DNA of 57,018 nt from JTS-RE37 sp041744575 (GCA_041744575.1 JBGTKP010000048.1:1-57018); one strand, 5' to 3'. Shown: positions 37,960 through 47,525, counted from the stretch's first letter. Notes: generated by a model from the sequence alone, not told the origin. Made by a program: numbers and translations.

Positions 37960-38143
37960 ATGGTAGAAGTAGCTTCTGTATGCTCAGTCGCAACTAAAGA
38001 TAAGAACTTAAGCGCCAGCTTCAATTTAGATTAATTTTAAATATGAGGAATGAACACGAAAGGCATGGGGACTTTTCCTGTCCGAACTGAAACATCCTGT
38101 CAGGAGGAAATTAAAAAGTATTATTTTAGGAGGAAATTGGGTT

Positions 38144-39145
38144 ATGACTCGTAGCATGGTACTTATAGTGCTGGGGATGTTGCAGCTTGGCTGTGCGGCT
38201 CAGACTTATCGGAAAATCAACGGGGTAAGTTTTGTTGCTTCCCGTGAAAAGGTCGCCCAGGAACATGTTCAGGAAGTGGTCAGGCTGAACGCCACCCACG
38301 CCGCGGTCATGCCTTTCGGGTTTATGAGAGAGACCAATAAACCTATCCTCGTTTTTAATTCCGACAGGCAATGGTTCGGAGAAACCCGGGACGGGATAAC
38401 ACAATACGTGGGAATGTTGCACCAAAATGGGATAGAAGTGATGATGAAACCTCAGATCTGGATCCGGGGGGGCGAATTCACCGGAAAACTCACCATGCAA
38501 TCTGAAGAGGATTGGAAGCGACTGGAAAGCGATTATACGGATTTCATAATGACTTACGCCTCAGCGGCAGCGGAACTTAAGATCGGCCTGTTTTGCATAG
38601 GAACGGAGCTCGAAAGCTTTGTGAAAAACAGGCCTGAATTCTGGAAGGAACTGATAAGGAAGGTGCGATCCGTCTTCCCAGGAAAACTGACCTATGCCGC
38701 CAACTGGGATGAATACGGCAGAACACCATTCTGGGAGGATCTGGATTATATAGGCATAGATGCCTATTTCCCGCTATCCGGCGAACAAACCCCCTCCGTC
38801 GCTGCCCTGAAGTCCGGATGGCAGCAGCACAAAACTCAGATCGCCTCATTGGCCGAATTAAAAGATAAACCCATCCTCTTTACCGAATACGGTTACCGCA
38901 GTTCGGATTATGCTGCCAAAAGGCCCTGGGAGGAAGGCGAGGACGAGAAGGTGAATCTGACTGCCCAGGCGAATGCCACCAGGGCCATACTCGAAGAATT
39001 CTGGAAAGAAGACTGGTTTGCAGGAGGCTTTATCTGGAAATGGTTTCTGCTGCACAAGGAATCAGGTGGCGATCAGGATGCAAGATTTACGCCTCAGAAC
39101 AAGCCTGCACAAATGGTGATCAGGGATTTTTATAAGCAAAACTGA
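38144..39145 (+). CDS. GH113-like glycoside hydrolase (clan GH-A TIM barrel), lipoprotein
   Basis: Exported 333-residue enzyme. A short signal with a Cys (LQLGCAAQ) suggests a lipoprotein. Barrel features are THAAVMPFGFM, MMKPQIWIRGGEF, the acid/base Glu in FCIGTELESFV, DYIGIDAYFPLS, and the nucleophile Glu in ILFTEYGYRS. GH113 enzymes cleave beta-mannan. Here no mannan PUL is nearby, so substrate is unassigned. AGGAGG lies 10 bp before the ATG, a rare strong Shine-Dalgarno for this genome. Confidence 0.82.
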   Translation: MTRSMVLIVLGMLQLGCAAQTYRKINGVSFVASREKVAQEHVQEVVRLNATHAAVMPFGFMRETNKPILVFNSDRQWFGETRDGITQYVGMLHQNGIEVMMKPQIWIRGGEFTGKLTMQSEEDWKRLESDYTDFIMTYASAAAELKIGLFCIGTELESFVKNRPEFWKELIRKVRSVFPGKLTYAANWDEYGRTPFWEDLDYIGIDAYFPLSGEQTPSVAALKSGWQQHKTQIASLAELKDKPILFTEYGYRSSDYAAKRPWEEGEDEKVNLTAQANATRAILEEFWKEDWFAGGFIWKWFLLHKESGGDQDARFTPQNKPAQMVIRDFYKQN

Positions 39146-39237
39146 CGCTTTACCTGAAATGAAAAGAATACGCTGCCAAGCATTGTGATCACGGGTATGT
39201 TTTTGTTATTTGAATTAGTTGCTATTTTTGATAACCT

Positions 39238-40299
39238 TTGCAACAAATTCCCGCTGCTGTGCTTACACCCATCGCGCAATTTTCCCTCTTTCTGTTCCTT
39301 TTTCCCTTTTTGTCCATTATAGCGCAGGATAGCCTTAAGACCGTAATAGCGCAGAAAGGGGATGGAATATATGCTCTCCTCAGGAAAGAAGGGATCAATC
39401 CGGCGGATGGCTTCGATGAATTTGTAAGCTTAAACATAGAAAATCTCAGAGACAGTATTCATCTGTATGAAGGAAAGGCGTATCTGATTCCCGGAATACC
39501 CTCAGGGAATTCCTCGGAAATAAGCGGTGATGTCGCATCTGTACCTAGTGGCTTTAAGAAGCAGAGATATCCTATTTTCGGAGCAGATTATGAGCGGGTC
39601 CCGGATAAAAGCAACCGGCTTGACGGTACGATATTTTACCTGGTTTCCGGACATGGCGGACCGGATCCCGGGGCTATGACCGACTATGACGGGCATCGTC
39701 TTGCCGAGGATGAATATGCTTATGATATAACCCTGAGGCTGGCAAGGGAATTGATTGCACACGGGGCCCTGGTATATATCATCATCCGGGACGAGGATGA
39801 CGGAATCAGGGATGAAAGGTTACTGGAAACAGATAAGGATGAGGTGGCCTATCCCGACGAGGAGATTCCTTTGAACCAGCTGGCGCGACTAAAACAAAGG
39901 GTGGATATAGTCAATGAGTTATACAGCAGGCACAAGGGCAGATATCAACGGCTGATTGTCACTCATATTGACAGCAGGAATAAAGGTCAGAATATTGATG
40001 TATTCTTTTACCATCATGAGAACAGTAAAAATGGGAGGAATCTCGCAGAAAGCATTCACAAAACCTTTCAGAAAAATTATGCCAGGTATCAGCCTAACAG
40101 GAGTTACTCGGGTACCTTTGAGGACAGGACGAATCTTTATTTGGTAAAGAAGACGCATCCGGCCATGACTTTTATAGAAATAGGGAATATCCGAAATACA
40201 GCGGATCAAAAGCGGATCCTGCAACCTGAAAACAGGCAGGCGCTGGCCAAATGGATAGGGGAAGGTGCTTTGCTGGACTACGAAAACCATCCGAAATAA
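39238..40299 (+). CDS. N-acetylmuramoyl-L-alanine amidase (Amidase_3) with LysM-like N-terminus
   Basis: Peptidoglycan amidase of about 353 residues. The start is uncertain: TTG at 39238 gives a hydrophobic signal (FSLFLFLFPFLSIIAQ), and an in-frame GTG at 39259 would keep it. Residues about 38-85 (IAQKGDGIYALLRKEGINP) resemble a LysM-like repeat. The zinc amidase has VSGHGGPDPGA (His), EDEYAYDITLRLA (Glu), VTHIDSRNK (His) and the catalytic Glu in FIEIGNIRN. It acts in the periplasm, cleaving stem peptides at septa or for cell wall recycling. Confidence 0.85.
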   Translation: MQQIPAAVLTPIAQFSLFLFLFPFLSIIAQDSLKTVIAQKGDGIYALLRKEGINPADGFDEFVSLNIENLRDSIHLYEGKAYLIPGIPSGNSSEISGDVASVPSGFKKQRYPIFGADYERVPDKSNRLDGTIFYLVSGHGGPDPGAMTDYDGHRLAEDEYAYDITLRLARELIAHGALVYIIIRDEDDGIRDERLLETDKDEVAYPDEEIPLNQLARLKQRVDIVNELYSRHKGRYQRLIVTHIDSRNKGQNIDVFFYHHENSKNGRNLAESIHKTFQKNYARYQPNRSYSGTFEDRTNLYLVKKTHPAMTFIEIGNIRNTADQKRILQPENRQALAKWIGEGALLDYENHPK

Positions 40300-40356
40300 T
40301 AGGAAGGCACCCCGGAGCTCATTGCCGTCCTTAACAATCCAAAGATGCGCGGGATC

Positions 40357-41340
40357 CTACTTTTCTTCGGAATCGTTGAGTCCCCAATCGTACTCCATGA
40401 ACTCAATTCTGGCATCACCGGGAACCGGGATACTGCTATACCTGTTCAGGTAATCCTGGATGGAGCCGCCTTTGGTAAAGTCGGCCTGGTACCAGTCAAA
40501 AATATGTGATAATTGGAGCGGGTCTGTCTTTAATTGATTTTTGGCGGGATCCATAATAAATGCAACAGTGACTTCCTGCAGCTGCTCTTCCATGGTTTCT
40601 GCCCTGAATGCCCTGGACGGCAACTGAGGGCATGATACGGAAGCACAATTGATGGCAAAGTGAATTCTCGGTTCATTCATCTTCCGGAGAATGTCATTTT
40701 CAATTTCACCCAGGGATAATTGGTTGGCGCCGACCTTTATCCATTTTGTATCCCAGGGAGAATCAATATCCTTGATACTTTTCAAAGGATAATGGTCAGC
40801 AATGAGTTTGACGGTCGCGGCATTATACAGGTTTATATAATAGGCCAGCCTTTCATTTTTTGGACTCTCCTGAAGAGCAGGATTTTCAGAAAGCATTGCA
40901 AGATAGCTTTCCAGGGGCTTCAGATCGGCGGCGAGTTTTAGGTAGGCCACATTGCCGGCCGCGTCCACGTATTTTTCGAGGATGGTATTCCATGGGGTAT
41001 GATCTACCTTCGGCGGTATCTGGCCAAGGAGTTTCTCACCAGGCAATTCCTTTTTGTCGCCGGCACGGTTGTTATCGGAGACAGAATTCTCCTTGGTTGA
41101 CGATTCAGGGATATTTTTCATAGGCTGCTTGTTTTCAGTAACAGGCCTCTCAATGATACCGCCTGTGTTCAATGCGGGAGAGCCTGGAGAACCCTCTGGT
41201 TCTTCGGTGGCAACGGGTATTTCCGATGGGGCTTCTGCCGCATTGGGATCAAGCGCCCCTGTGTTATTTTTATTGTGGTCTGCGCAGCCCGTCAGCAGCA
41301 GACATAAAAAAAAACGATAATAGGTATTTTGGATTGTCAT
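40357..41340 (-). CDS. DUF547-domain lipoprotein
   Basis: Lipoprotein of 327 residues (Cys in LLTGCADHNKN). A long Pro/Glu/Asn-rich linker (residues about 22-100) leads to the DUF547 domain, with its signature HFAINCASVSCPQLPSRAF and FDWYQADFT near the end. The function of DUF547 is unknown, though a papain-like fold with a Cys has been proposed. It follows the nucleoside phosphorylase by 69 bp. The membrane anchor places it facing the periplasm. Confidence 0.85.
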   Translation of the reverse strand: MTIQNTYYRFFLCLLLTGCADHNKNNTGALDPNAAEAPSEIPVATEEPEGSPGSPALNTGGIIERPVTENKQPMKNIPESSTKENSVSDNNRAGDKKELPGEKLLGQIPPKVDHTPWNTILEKYVDAAGNVAYLKLAADLKPLESYLAMLSENPALQESPKNERLAYYINLYNAATVKLIADHYPLKSIKDIDSPWDTKWIKVGANQLSLGEIENDILRKMNEPRIHFAINCASVSCPQLPSRAFRAETMEEQLQEVTVAFIMDPAKNQLKTDPLQLSHIFDWYQADFTKGGSIQDYLNRYSSIPVPGDARIEFMEYDWGLNDSEEK

Positions 41341-41409
41341 AGTTTTTTATTTGCCATTCAAAGGTTATTTCCTTAACACTTAGTACTGATTATGAACGTC
41401 TGGTTACCA

Positions 41410-42225
41410 TTATAATTCGCGAATGAGTTCCCTGAAAAGACGGACTATTTTTGGTTCGGTTTTCTCCGCAGTTTCAAGGATCTCCCTGATATTTACAGGC
41501 TGGAGGTTGTCCGGATCGCATTCGTCAGTCAATACGGACACCGCTACTACAGGTAGTCGTAAATGATTCGCAACAATTACTTCAGGGACGGTACTCATTC
41601 CAACAGCGTCAGCGCCCAGGGTTTTTAACATCCGGTATTCAGCCCGCGTTTCAAGTTGCGGGCCAACCACGGATGCATAAACGCCCGACCGGATCAAAAT
41701 GTTTTCCCTTTTGGCAATTTGTTTCAGGGAGGCTCTCATTTCAGCATCATAAGGACTGGACATGTCCACAAACCTTTGACCGAATTCCGCGACATTCTTA
41801 AAAGCCAGCGGCGATCCGCCCTGCAGATTGATATGGTCATCAATCAACATGATATCCCCTTTTTTAAACTGCAGGTTGATGGCACCGGCTGCATTCGAAA
41901 TAAACAGTTTTTTAATCCCGAGGCGGTGCATCACCCGGATCGGGTAGGTGATATCAAAGAGGTCATACCCTTCATACAAGTGAAATCGACCTTGCATTAC
42001 CACTACCTTTTTCCCCTGGATCACACCGAAGATCAACTTGCCCACATGGAATTCGACCGTAGCAAGCGGAAAATAGGGGATGTGATTGTAATGTGCCTCG
42101 ATGGGATCTTCCACATCGTCCACAAGTTTACCAAGTCCCGTTCCAAGCACAATACCTATTTCCGGGGAATCGAAACCTTTATGTTTAAGATATGCGGTAG
42201 CTTCTTCGAGTTGTTTATTGAGCAT
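41410..42225 (-). CDS. Purine-nucleoside phosphorylase
   Basis: Phosphorolysis of purine (deoxy)nucleosides, 271 residues, the trimeric-type family. The phosphate loop is IVLGTGLGKLVDD, with MQGRFHLYEGYD and ISNAAGAINLQFKKGDIMLIDDHI. The purine-site segment GPQLETRAEYRMLKTLGADAVGMSTVPEVIVA is also present. Cytoplasmic. It overlaps by 11 bp with the TIGR04282-type gene and is followed by DUF547. A methylthioadenosine-type role is possible, but the sequence favours the standard PNP family. Confidence 0.92.
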   Translation of the reverse strand: MLNKQLEEATAYLKHKGFDSPEIGIVLGTGLGKLVDDVEDPIEAHYNHIPYFPLATVEFHVGKLIFGVIQGKKVVVMQGRFHLYEGYDLFDITYPIRVMHRLGIKKLFISNAAGAINLQFKKGDIMLIDDHINLQGGSPLAFKNVAEFGQRFVDMSSPYDAEMRASLKQIAKRENILIRSGVYASVVGPQLETRAEYRMLKTLGADAVGMSTVPEVIVANHLRLPVVAVSVLTDECDPDNLQPVNIREILETAEKTEPKIVRLFRELIREL

Positions 42226-42895
42226 TGTTTTTTACATGTTTAATATAATCGGAAAAAACGGTAACCCCGCTGATGTCATCATAGACATCCACATCATTTC
42301 TGACGTCGAGGAGGGCTACTTTTTTGTTCGAAAGGCGGCTTATGGAGTCAGCGAGAACGGTTGCTGTACCCCATGCAATCCCGTGAAAAAGTTCCGGAAA
42401 TGGCTCTTTCATCCCGAGCAGGTAATATCCGCCATCCTTCGCCGGTCCGAGAACAAAATCATGGCTAGTGAGCATCTCAAAGGCCGTTTTTAGATCCTCT
42501 TCAGACAGATCATAAAGATCACTGCCAATTACAACTATCTTCCTATAACCGAGAGCGAATCCTTCCCTGAATGCATTTTTCATCCGGGCCCCAAGGTCAT
42601 CACCCTGCTGAAGTTTTTTATGATAGACGGTATTATCCCATAGGTCATTGGCCCAGATATCTTCCGAATAATATACGGTCTTTACAACCTCAAGGTTTCG
42701 GGTAATATCTGCAGTATGTTCCAGTAGATGGAGATAAATCTGCAAAGCTGCTCGGTCGCCCACAGTTGCGGCAAGCCGTGTCTTGCATTTTCCTGGTTCC
42801 GGATTCCTTGTAAAAATGAGCAGAAGTGATTGATTATCGGCCATGTTTTCAGCAAAGGGTGCGGCAGCTGCCGTTTTTGGGATGGAGTTCAGCAT
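42215..42895 (-). CDS. TIGR04282-type (CofC-like) transferase, rSAM/selenodomain or arsenosugar-associated
   Basis: Nucleotidyl/glycosyl-transferase-like protein of up to 226 residues. The conserved part begins at LLIFTRNPEPGKCKTRLAATVG, so the start may be the ATG at 42844 rather than 42895. Other motifs are IVVIGSDLYDLSEEDLKTAF and DFVLGPAKDGGYYLLGM. This family is named for association with radical-SAM/selenodomain and arsenosugar genes. None of those partners (ArsS, ArsM) lies in this window. Product and substrate are unknown; association with the PNP is by an 11-bp overlap. Confidence 0.85.
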   Translation of the reverse strand: MLNSIPKTAAAAPFAENMADNQSLLLIFTRNPEPGKCKTRLAATVGDRAALQIYLHLLEHTADITRNLEVVKTVYYSEDIWANDLWDNTVYHKKLQQGDDLGARMKNAFREGFALGYRKIVVIGSDLYDLSEEDLKTAFEMLTSHDFVLGPAKDGGYYLLGMKEPFPELFHGIAWGTATVLADSISRLSNKKVALLDVRNDVDVYDDISGVTVFSDYIKHVKNNAQ

Positions 42896-42996
42896 GATTG
42901 GAGGCTGGCTTGTTCTAAGGCTGCAGGGACATAATCCATGTGTGAAATATAACAGGGAGGTCGTAAGGCCTAATATCCACGATGATCATATTTTCG

Positions 42997-43527
42997 CTAG
43001 TTCCCGCCATCGTGTTCTATAGTTTCCGGATCATAAATCTTTTCCCCGGCGGTAAGAAGGATTCCCCAGCGCTTATTAAAGGCGTGAACATTTTCAGTTT
43101 CCTTGCCGGCCATATCAAAGACAGGGTTCCCGAGGTTCTTCCATTCAAAAATACCACCGTAGAGATTCGATACATTGGTAAAGGCTTCTTTTTGTAACTT
43201 CTCTCCGATAATTTCAGATCGCACCCCGACAGAACAATATACCACAACAGGCGCGCTGCGGTCAGTTACTTTTCGGAGCAGGCTATCGATATTGAATTCC
43301 TTAAAACCCACCCAGACCGCATTCTGCAGGTGGCTGACAAGGAACTCTTCCCTCTTTCGGGTGTCCAACAGGAGCACCCCTGGTGCTACGGCCAGCTGTT
43401 CTACGGAGATATAGGGAACACTCCCTTTGTTCCATTTATGCAATGTCGCATCAATGCTGTCCTGCCCGATTGCTTTGAATGGCAAAAAAAGTGGCAGCAA
43501 AATCATTCCGATTCCCATTTTCTTCAT
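42997..43527 (-). CDS. Exported rhodanese-domain protein
   Basis: Single-domain rhodanese-like protein of 176 residues. An N-terminal hydrophobic signal (MKKMGIGMILLPLFLPFKAIGQ) targets it to the periplasm. Active-site loop VVVYCSVGVRSE gives a candidate Cys98. The family text LLLDTRKREEFLVSHLQNAVWVG is normal. It carries transferable sulfur or selenium in related enzymes, which could fit the transferase/PNP neighbours. It is first in the leftward group and has its own candidate promoter. Confidence 0.9.
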   Translation of the reverse strand: MKKMGIGMILLPLFLPFKAIGQDSIDATLHKWNKGSVPYISVEQLAVAPGVLLLDTRKREEFLVSHLQNAVWVGFKEFNIDSLLRKVTDRSAPVVVYCSVGVRSEIIGEKLQKEAFTNVSNLYGGIFEWKNLGNPVFDMAGKETENVHAFNKRWGILLTAGEKIYDPETIEHDGGN

Positions 43528-43552
43528 GGCAGGATCTGCATTTGGTAAACAT

Positions 43553-43586
43553 CAAAGATACTATTTTGAAAAAAGACCAGGTGCAA
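43553..43586 (-). promoter_or_regulatory. Candidate promoter of the rhodanese gene
   Basis: On the minus strand, TATCTTTG (43560-43553) matches TAnnTTTG and TTG (43586-43584) lies 23 nt upstream. The -7 box ends 25 nt before the ATG at 43527. Confidence 0.5.
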
Positions 43587-43646
43587 TAAAGATCCTTTTG
43601 ACTAAAGACAAAATAAAAACCTATTTTTAATCAAATTAAATGTAAT

Positions 43647-45218
43647 ATGAATGGGAAGCTGAAGGTCATTGTTACAATCCTGTTGGCCGTCACCTTGACG
43701 TTAGGATCCTGTAACCGGAAAAAGGAAGTGGTAGAACAGGACAAGGCGCTCGTAAATGATTCTTTATTTATGGAGGCGTACCGTCCCCAATTTCACTTTT
43801 CACCCGCAGAAAAATGGATGAATGACCCGAATGGACTTGTATTTCACGAGGGGGTGTATCACCTTTTTTATCAGTACTATCCGGGGGATATCGTCTGGGG
43901 TCCTATGCACTGGGGTCATGCCGTAAGCAAGGACCTGGTGTACTGGGAGCAAAAACCAATAGCCCTCTTTCCGGATGAGTTGGGTTATATCTTTTCAGGA
44001 AGTGCCATAGTGGATGACCAAAATACCTCGGGTCTCGGAAACGGGGAGAAGGCACCCCTCGCTGCCATCTATACCTACCATGATATGGAAGGAGAGAAAA
44101 AAGGCAGCAATGATTACCAGACGCAGGGACTTGCTTTCAGTACGGACAATGGGGAAAGTTGGGAAAAATATTCCGGGAATCCCATCCTTCAGAATGAAGA
44201 AGGATTTAAGGACTTCCGGGATCCGAAGGTCTTCTGGCATGAAAGTTCAAAGCAGTGGATCATGGTGCTCGTGGCAGGAGATCATGCGCGCATCTACCAG
44301 TCACAGAATTTGATCGAGTGGAAATATGTCAGTGAATTCGGAAAGGATCGCGGGGGCCACGGAGGCGTGTGGGAGTGTCCGGACCTGTTTCCCCTGACCG
44401 CGCCGGAATCCGGCAAGGAAGTCTGGGTAATGATCATCAGCATTAATCCAGGGGCACCCAACGGAGGAAGCGGGACCCAGTATTTTATCGGAAAATTTGA
44501 TGGCACCACCTTTACTTCCGAGCAAAAAAACACCCGCTGGCTGGACTGGGGGACCGATAATTATGCGGGAGTATCCTATAACCATGTTCCCAATGGCGAT
44601 CGTATCCTCATTGGCTGGATGAGCAACTGGATGTACGCCAGAGATACCCCCACCGAAACCTGGCGCAGCGCCATGACGGTTCCGAGAAAACTTGGCTTGC
44701 AACAGCAGGGGGATTCTTTGCATCTCACGAACTACCCTGTTGAAAACCTGGCCACCATCCTCAAATCGGAAATAAACAGGGATATTTCACTGCCTGCCGG
44801 AGCTTCAGACACGATTAACTTTGATCATTTCAATCAGTCAGAAGTACGCTTTCGGACAGAAGCCAGGGATTTTGTCCTGAGCTTTGGGAATGATAAAGGA
44901 GACACCCTGATGCTGACCATGGACAGCGAACAGAAAAACTTTGTACTTGACCGCATTAAATCGGGTAAAGTGGATTTTAATGAGGGTTTTGGAGATCTGA
45001 TGGAGATGCCGGTTCCCGGACTGCCTGACGGAGCCTATGAAGTGAGGGTGCTGATGGACTGGTCGTCCTTGGAAGTCTTTATCAATGGAGGTGTCTATGT
45101 GATGACGGCACAACTTTTTCCAAACGCCCCTTATACCATGCTGACCGTCTCAAATCCGGGTTCGGAACCGGCAGACCTGACAGATCTAGAAGTAAGCCGG
45201 GCAGAGAGGATATGGTAA
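43647..45218 (+). CDS. GH32 fructan hydrolase (levanase/inulinase type), lipoprotein
   Basis: Exported 523-residue enzyme with a lipoprotein signal (Cys in TLTLGSCNRKK). The five-blade propeller has the nucleophile Asp in WMNDPNGLVFHEGVYHLFYQ, the FRDPKVFW transition-state Asp motif and the acid/base Glu in WECPDLFPL. A C-terminal beta-sandwich starts near residue 380. Exo- or endo-action is not decidable. No SusCD, fructokinase or PTS gene sits beside it, so it is a stand-alone enzyme here. The gene is flanked by a leftward rhodanese promoter and a small unknown gene. Confidence 0.93.
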   Translation: MNGKLKVIVTILLAVTLTLGSCNRKKEVVEQDKALVNDSLFMEAYRPQFHFSPAEKWMNDPNGLVFHEGVYHLFYQYYPGDIVWGPMHWGHAVSKDLVYWEQKPIALFPDELGYIFSGSAIVDDQNTSGLGNGEKAPLAAIYTYHDMEGEKKGSNDYQTQGLAFSTDNGESWEKYSGNPILQNEEGFKDFRDPKVFWHESSKQWIMVLVAGDHARIYQSQNLIEWKYVSEFGKDRGGHGGVWECPDLFPLTAPESGKEVWVMIISINPGAPNGGSGTQYFIGKFDGTTFTSEQKNTRWLDWGTDNYAGVSYNHVPNGDRILIGWMSNWMYARDTPTETWRSAMTVPRKLGLQQQGDSLHLTNYPVENLATILKSEINRDISLPAGASDTINFDHFNQSEVRFRTEARDFVLSFGNDKGDTLMLTMDSEQKNFVLDRIKSGKVDFNEGFGDLMEMPVPGLPDGAYEVRVLMDWSSLEVFINGGVYVMTAQLFPNAPYTMLTVSNPGSEPADLTDLEVSRAERIW

Positions 45219-45325
45219 CGTCCTTCCACAAGTCATCCGATACACACTCCCAATAAAGCCAGGGAGGAACGCGAAGTACTTAAAGATCTTGAAAATTGTG
45301 ATATCTGTACAAGGCAAGAAGGCTA

Positions 45326-45550
45326 TTACGAAATAGAAGGTTTCCCGTTCAGTCGTTTTTCTATCTTGCGTTTTTTCTCAGTGAGTCTTTTCATAAGATC
45401 CATGAGATGGCCTTCTTTGGTTTTCTTATAGATCTCGTTGATAGATAATATCAGTCGTTTGGCTTCCCTGGAGGCGACCACACGGTCACTCGTGGACATA
45501 TGGCTAAGGGTCCTTTGCTCAAATTCCAGGGCTTCTTGAATTACTTCCAT
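45326..45550 (-). CDS. Small conserved helical protein of unknown function
   Basis: A 74-residue protein with high Lys/Arg/Glu content (ASREAKRLILSINEIYKKTKEGHLMDLMKRLTEKKRKIEKRL), predicted mostly helical or coiled. No signal, no Cys. The start ATG at 45550 gives a compact gene with no Shine-Dalgarno. I do not recognise a family. The coding region has normal codon use for the window. Confidence comes from length, composition and clean frame. Confidence 0.6.
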   Translation of the reverse strand: MEVIQEALEFEQRTLSHMSTSDRVVASREAKRLILSINEIYKKTKEGHLMDLMKRLTEKKRKIEKRLNGKPSIS

Positions 45551-45905
45551 GATCCTTTTTGGGTAAAGTTAAAATTCCTGAGAATATAATTAATAAATCT
45601 ACGATACCGAGTCCTTATAGAATAATTGAAAATAATTATTTATGAAAATTTTAAGGAACTAGATGGAAAGTCGACCCACATTAAGGTCCGAAACAGAGCG
45701 AATTCCAGTAAGTAGGTTGTATTCATTCAGGTGTGAGATCTGGATCAACCACCTGAAAAGATTCATTATACATAAAATAGCCTGTCTTCCCTGGCTTTTT
45801 ATTAATAAATGGGTCAATCCCGGAAGCTTGTTCGTATTCTTCGGCGCTGCAGATTGCAGCCCAGGCTTATTTGTGGGATTTTAGCCAAATTAAAGCCCTT
45901 CGATT
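45551..45905. other. 355-bp gap with no confident gene
   Basis: AT-rich with a short open frame at 45663-45884 (73 codons, no recognisable features, mixed composition) that I do not accept as a gene. A small GC-rich hairpin sits near 45847-45863 (GCTGCAGATTGCAGC). It probably holds the promoters for the flanking genes. Confidence 0.4.
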
Positions 45906-46733
45906 ATGATAAGGAATTATTACTTTTTTGCAAACTGGCGTAAAAAGGATGTCGCATTTATGAACAGTATTGGACTAAATAAAATTCATGAAGCAGGCGT
46001 TGGCAGTTTTAGCGTCGAAGAAGGTCCGATATATGATAAACTGCTGGAACGCTTTTCCAGGAAAAATGGGTTCTTTTCGAAAGCGGTTGCCAAGGAGTTT
46101 TATACCATCCAGGCCAATACATTGTTTTCCAGGGAGGATCTGGATAATTCCCACAACTATGATTTAATTTATACCGGCGAATCAAAAGGTGATCCAAAGC
46201 CCATGGATAGCTTTGAAGAGGAGACCTTTTCTTTCAGATGTCCAGAATGTTTTACCGGCCGTAGTCAGACAAAGCCAATCAAATTAAATTACCCAAAATG
46301 GAGGAAAGGGGAACTGCATTTTACGCTAAGACACCATGATATTATTTTCGTGAACAAGATCTTTTTTAAAAGTGTACTGGAGCCCTTGGGAGTAAATGCA
46401 CTTGAGGTAAAGATCTCCGGGAAAAAGGATGTATCCAATGATATCATCCAGCTTGATCTTCCTGAGGCAAATAGCAGCCTGGATATCGAAGGATCCCCAT
46501 ATGACATTGAGGATCCATGTGACCTTTGCGGCAAAAGACAGTATTCTATGCAAATTCCTGATTTCTTCCCGCCATTTATTCATGATTTTGAATTTAGCAT
46601 ATGCAAAACAAAGGAAGAATTTGGCATGGGGATGCGAAAGGTTATTATTTCAAAAAGCTTTTGTCAACTTCTTACTAGTCATGGATGGATTACCTATGAC
46701 ACAAACAATCTAACGCCGATGAAATGGTGGTAG
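45906..46733 (+). CDS. Protein with two Cys pairs (double-CxxC), possibly immunity-like
   Basis: Cytoplasmic-looking protein of 275 residues. Two zinc-ribbon-like pairs are visible: FRCPECFTGR (about residue 112) and CDLCGKRQY (about 203). Their spacing of about 90 residues and CxxCG form recall the double-CxxCG immunity proteins of myxobacteria, but I saw no further similarity and no toxin gene is adjacent. The frame is clean and the start ATG at 45906 follows a long non-coding gap. Family unassigned. Confidence 0.55.
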   Translation: MIRNYYFFANWRKKDVAFMNSIGLNKIHEAGVGSFSVEEGPIYDKLLERFSRKNGFFSKAVAKEFYTIQANTLFSREDLDNSHNYDLIYTGESKGDPKPMDSFEEETFSFRCPECFTGRSQTKPIKLNYPKWRKGELHFTLRHHDIIFVNKIFFKSVLEPLGVNALEVKISGKKDVSNDIIQLDLPEANSSLDIEGSPYDIEDPCDLCGKRQYSMQIPDFFPPFIHDFEFSICKTKEEFGMGMRKVIISKSFCQLLTSHGWITYDTNNLTPMKWW

Positions 46734-46963
46734 ATCATGCTCGTAGAATAATAAATCTGGCTACCTATAGCCAGAGATTTCAGGTATTTTTACACCGTTA
46801 AGTAATCATGGGCCCAATTCGGACCGAAATGGCTGGCAGAATTTGATCCGGGTTGTCCATGAGGGTCTTACTAATGAAAATTATCTAATTTTTTAAAATA
46901 AGATGCTGGTAAATAATCTTCATTTGGCGCATCTTTGTATGAATCACTAAAACACTATTAAAA

Positions 46964-47491
46964 ATGAGAACCCTAACCCAATTCCTCCTGTTGTCACTCG
47001 TTCTAGTGGCCGGGACAAACTGCCTGGCCCAAAGCACTGAAAGCATGCTAAAGGACTGGGAGCGCGCCAAGGCCTATACCATGGAATATCTGGAAGCCAT
47101 GCCTGCGGATAAATTCGACTTTAAACCGACCCAGGAGATTCGTTCTTTTGCACAGCAGGCGTTGCATTTGACAGATGCGAACTACGGTTTTGCGTCGGCA
47201 GCTTCCGGAACAGAGAGTCCTGTGGCTTTCGGGGACTCTGAAAAAGCGCAGGACACCTCCAAAGAAAATGTAACGAAGTTAGTGACAGAAGGTTATGATT
47301 TTGTGATCAACAGCCTGAAAGGCATTTCTGACGAACAGCTTACCGAACCGGTGACGCTGTTTGGAAAATTCGAAATGACCAAAGGAGAAGCCTATCAGAA
47401 GGCTTTTGAGCATCAAACACATCACAGAGGGCAAACCACTGTTTACCTGCGATTGGCCGGGGCAACACCTCCCGGGGAGAAGTTGTTTTAG
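46964..47491 (+). CDS. DinB-like exported protein
   Basis: Four-helix-bundle protein of the DinB/YfiT superfamily, 175 residues, with a signal peptide (MRTLTQFLLLSLVLVAGTNCLAQ). His residues in HLTDANYGF and HQTHHRGQTTVYLRLAGA make up a likely metal site. The substrate is unknown; family members include thiol transferases. It is the last ordinary chromosomal gene before the tRNA-Phe island, and the 40-bp terminator repeat begins 35 bp after its stop. Confidence 0.82.
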   Translation: MRTLTQFLLLSLVLVAGTNCLAQSTESMLKDWERAKAYTMEYLEAMPADKFDFKPTQEIRSFAQQALHLTDANYGFASAASGTESPVAFGDSEKAQDTSKENVTKLVTEGYDFVINSLKGISDEQLTEPVTLFGKFEMTKGEAYQKAFEHQTHHRGQTTVYLRLAGATPPGEKLF

Positions 47492-47525
47492 AAAAATCAT
47501 AAAGTTTTCTCGCACTTCCGATACC

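Noticed and set aside
45663..45884. A 73-codon plus-strand frame
   Set aside because: No recognisable feature, no clear start signal and mixed composition in an AT-rich gap.
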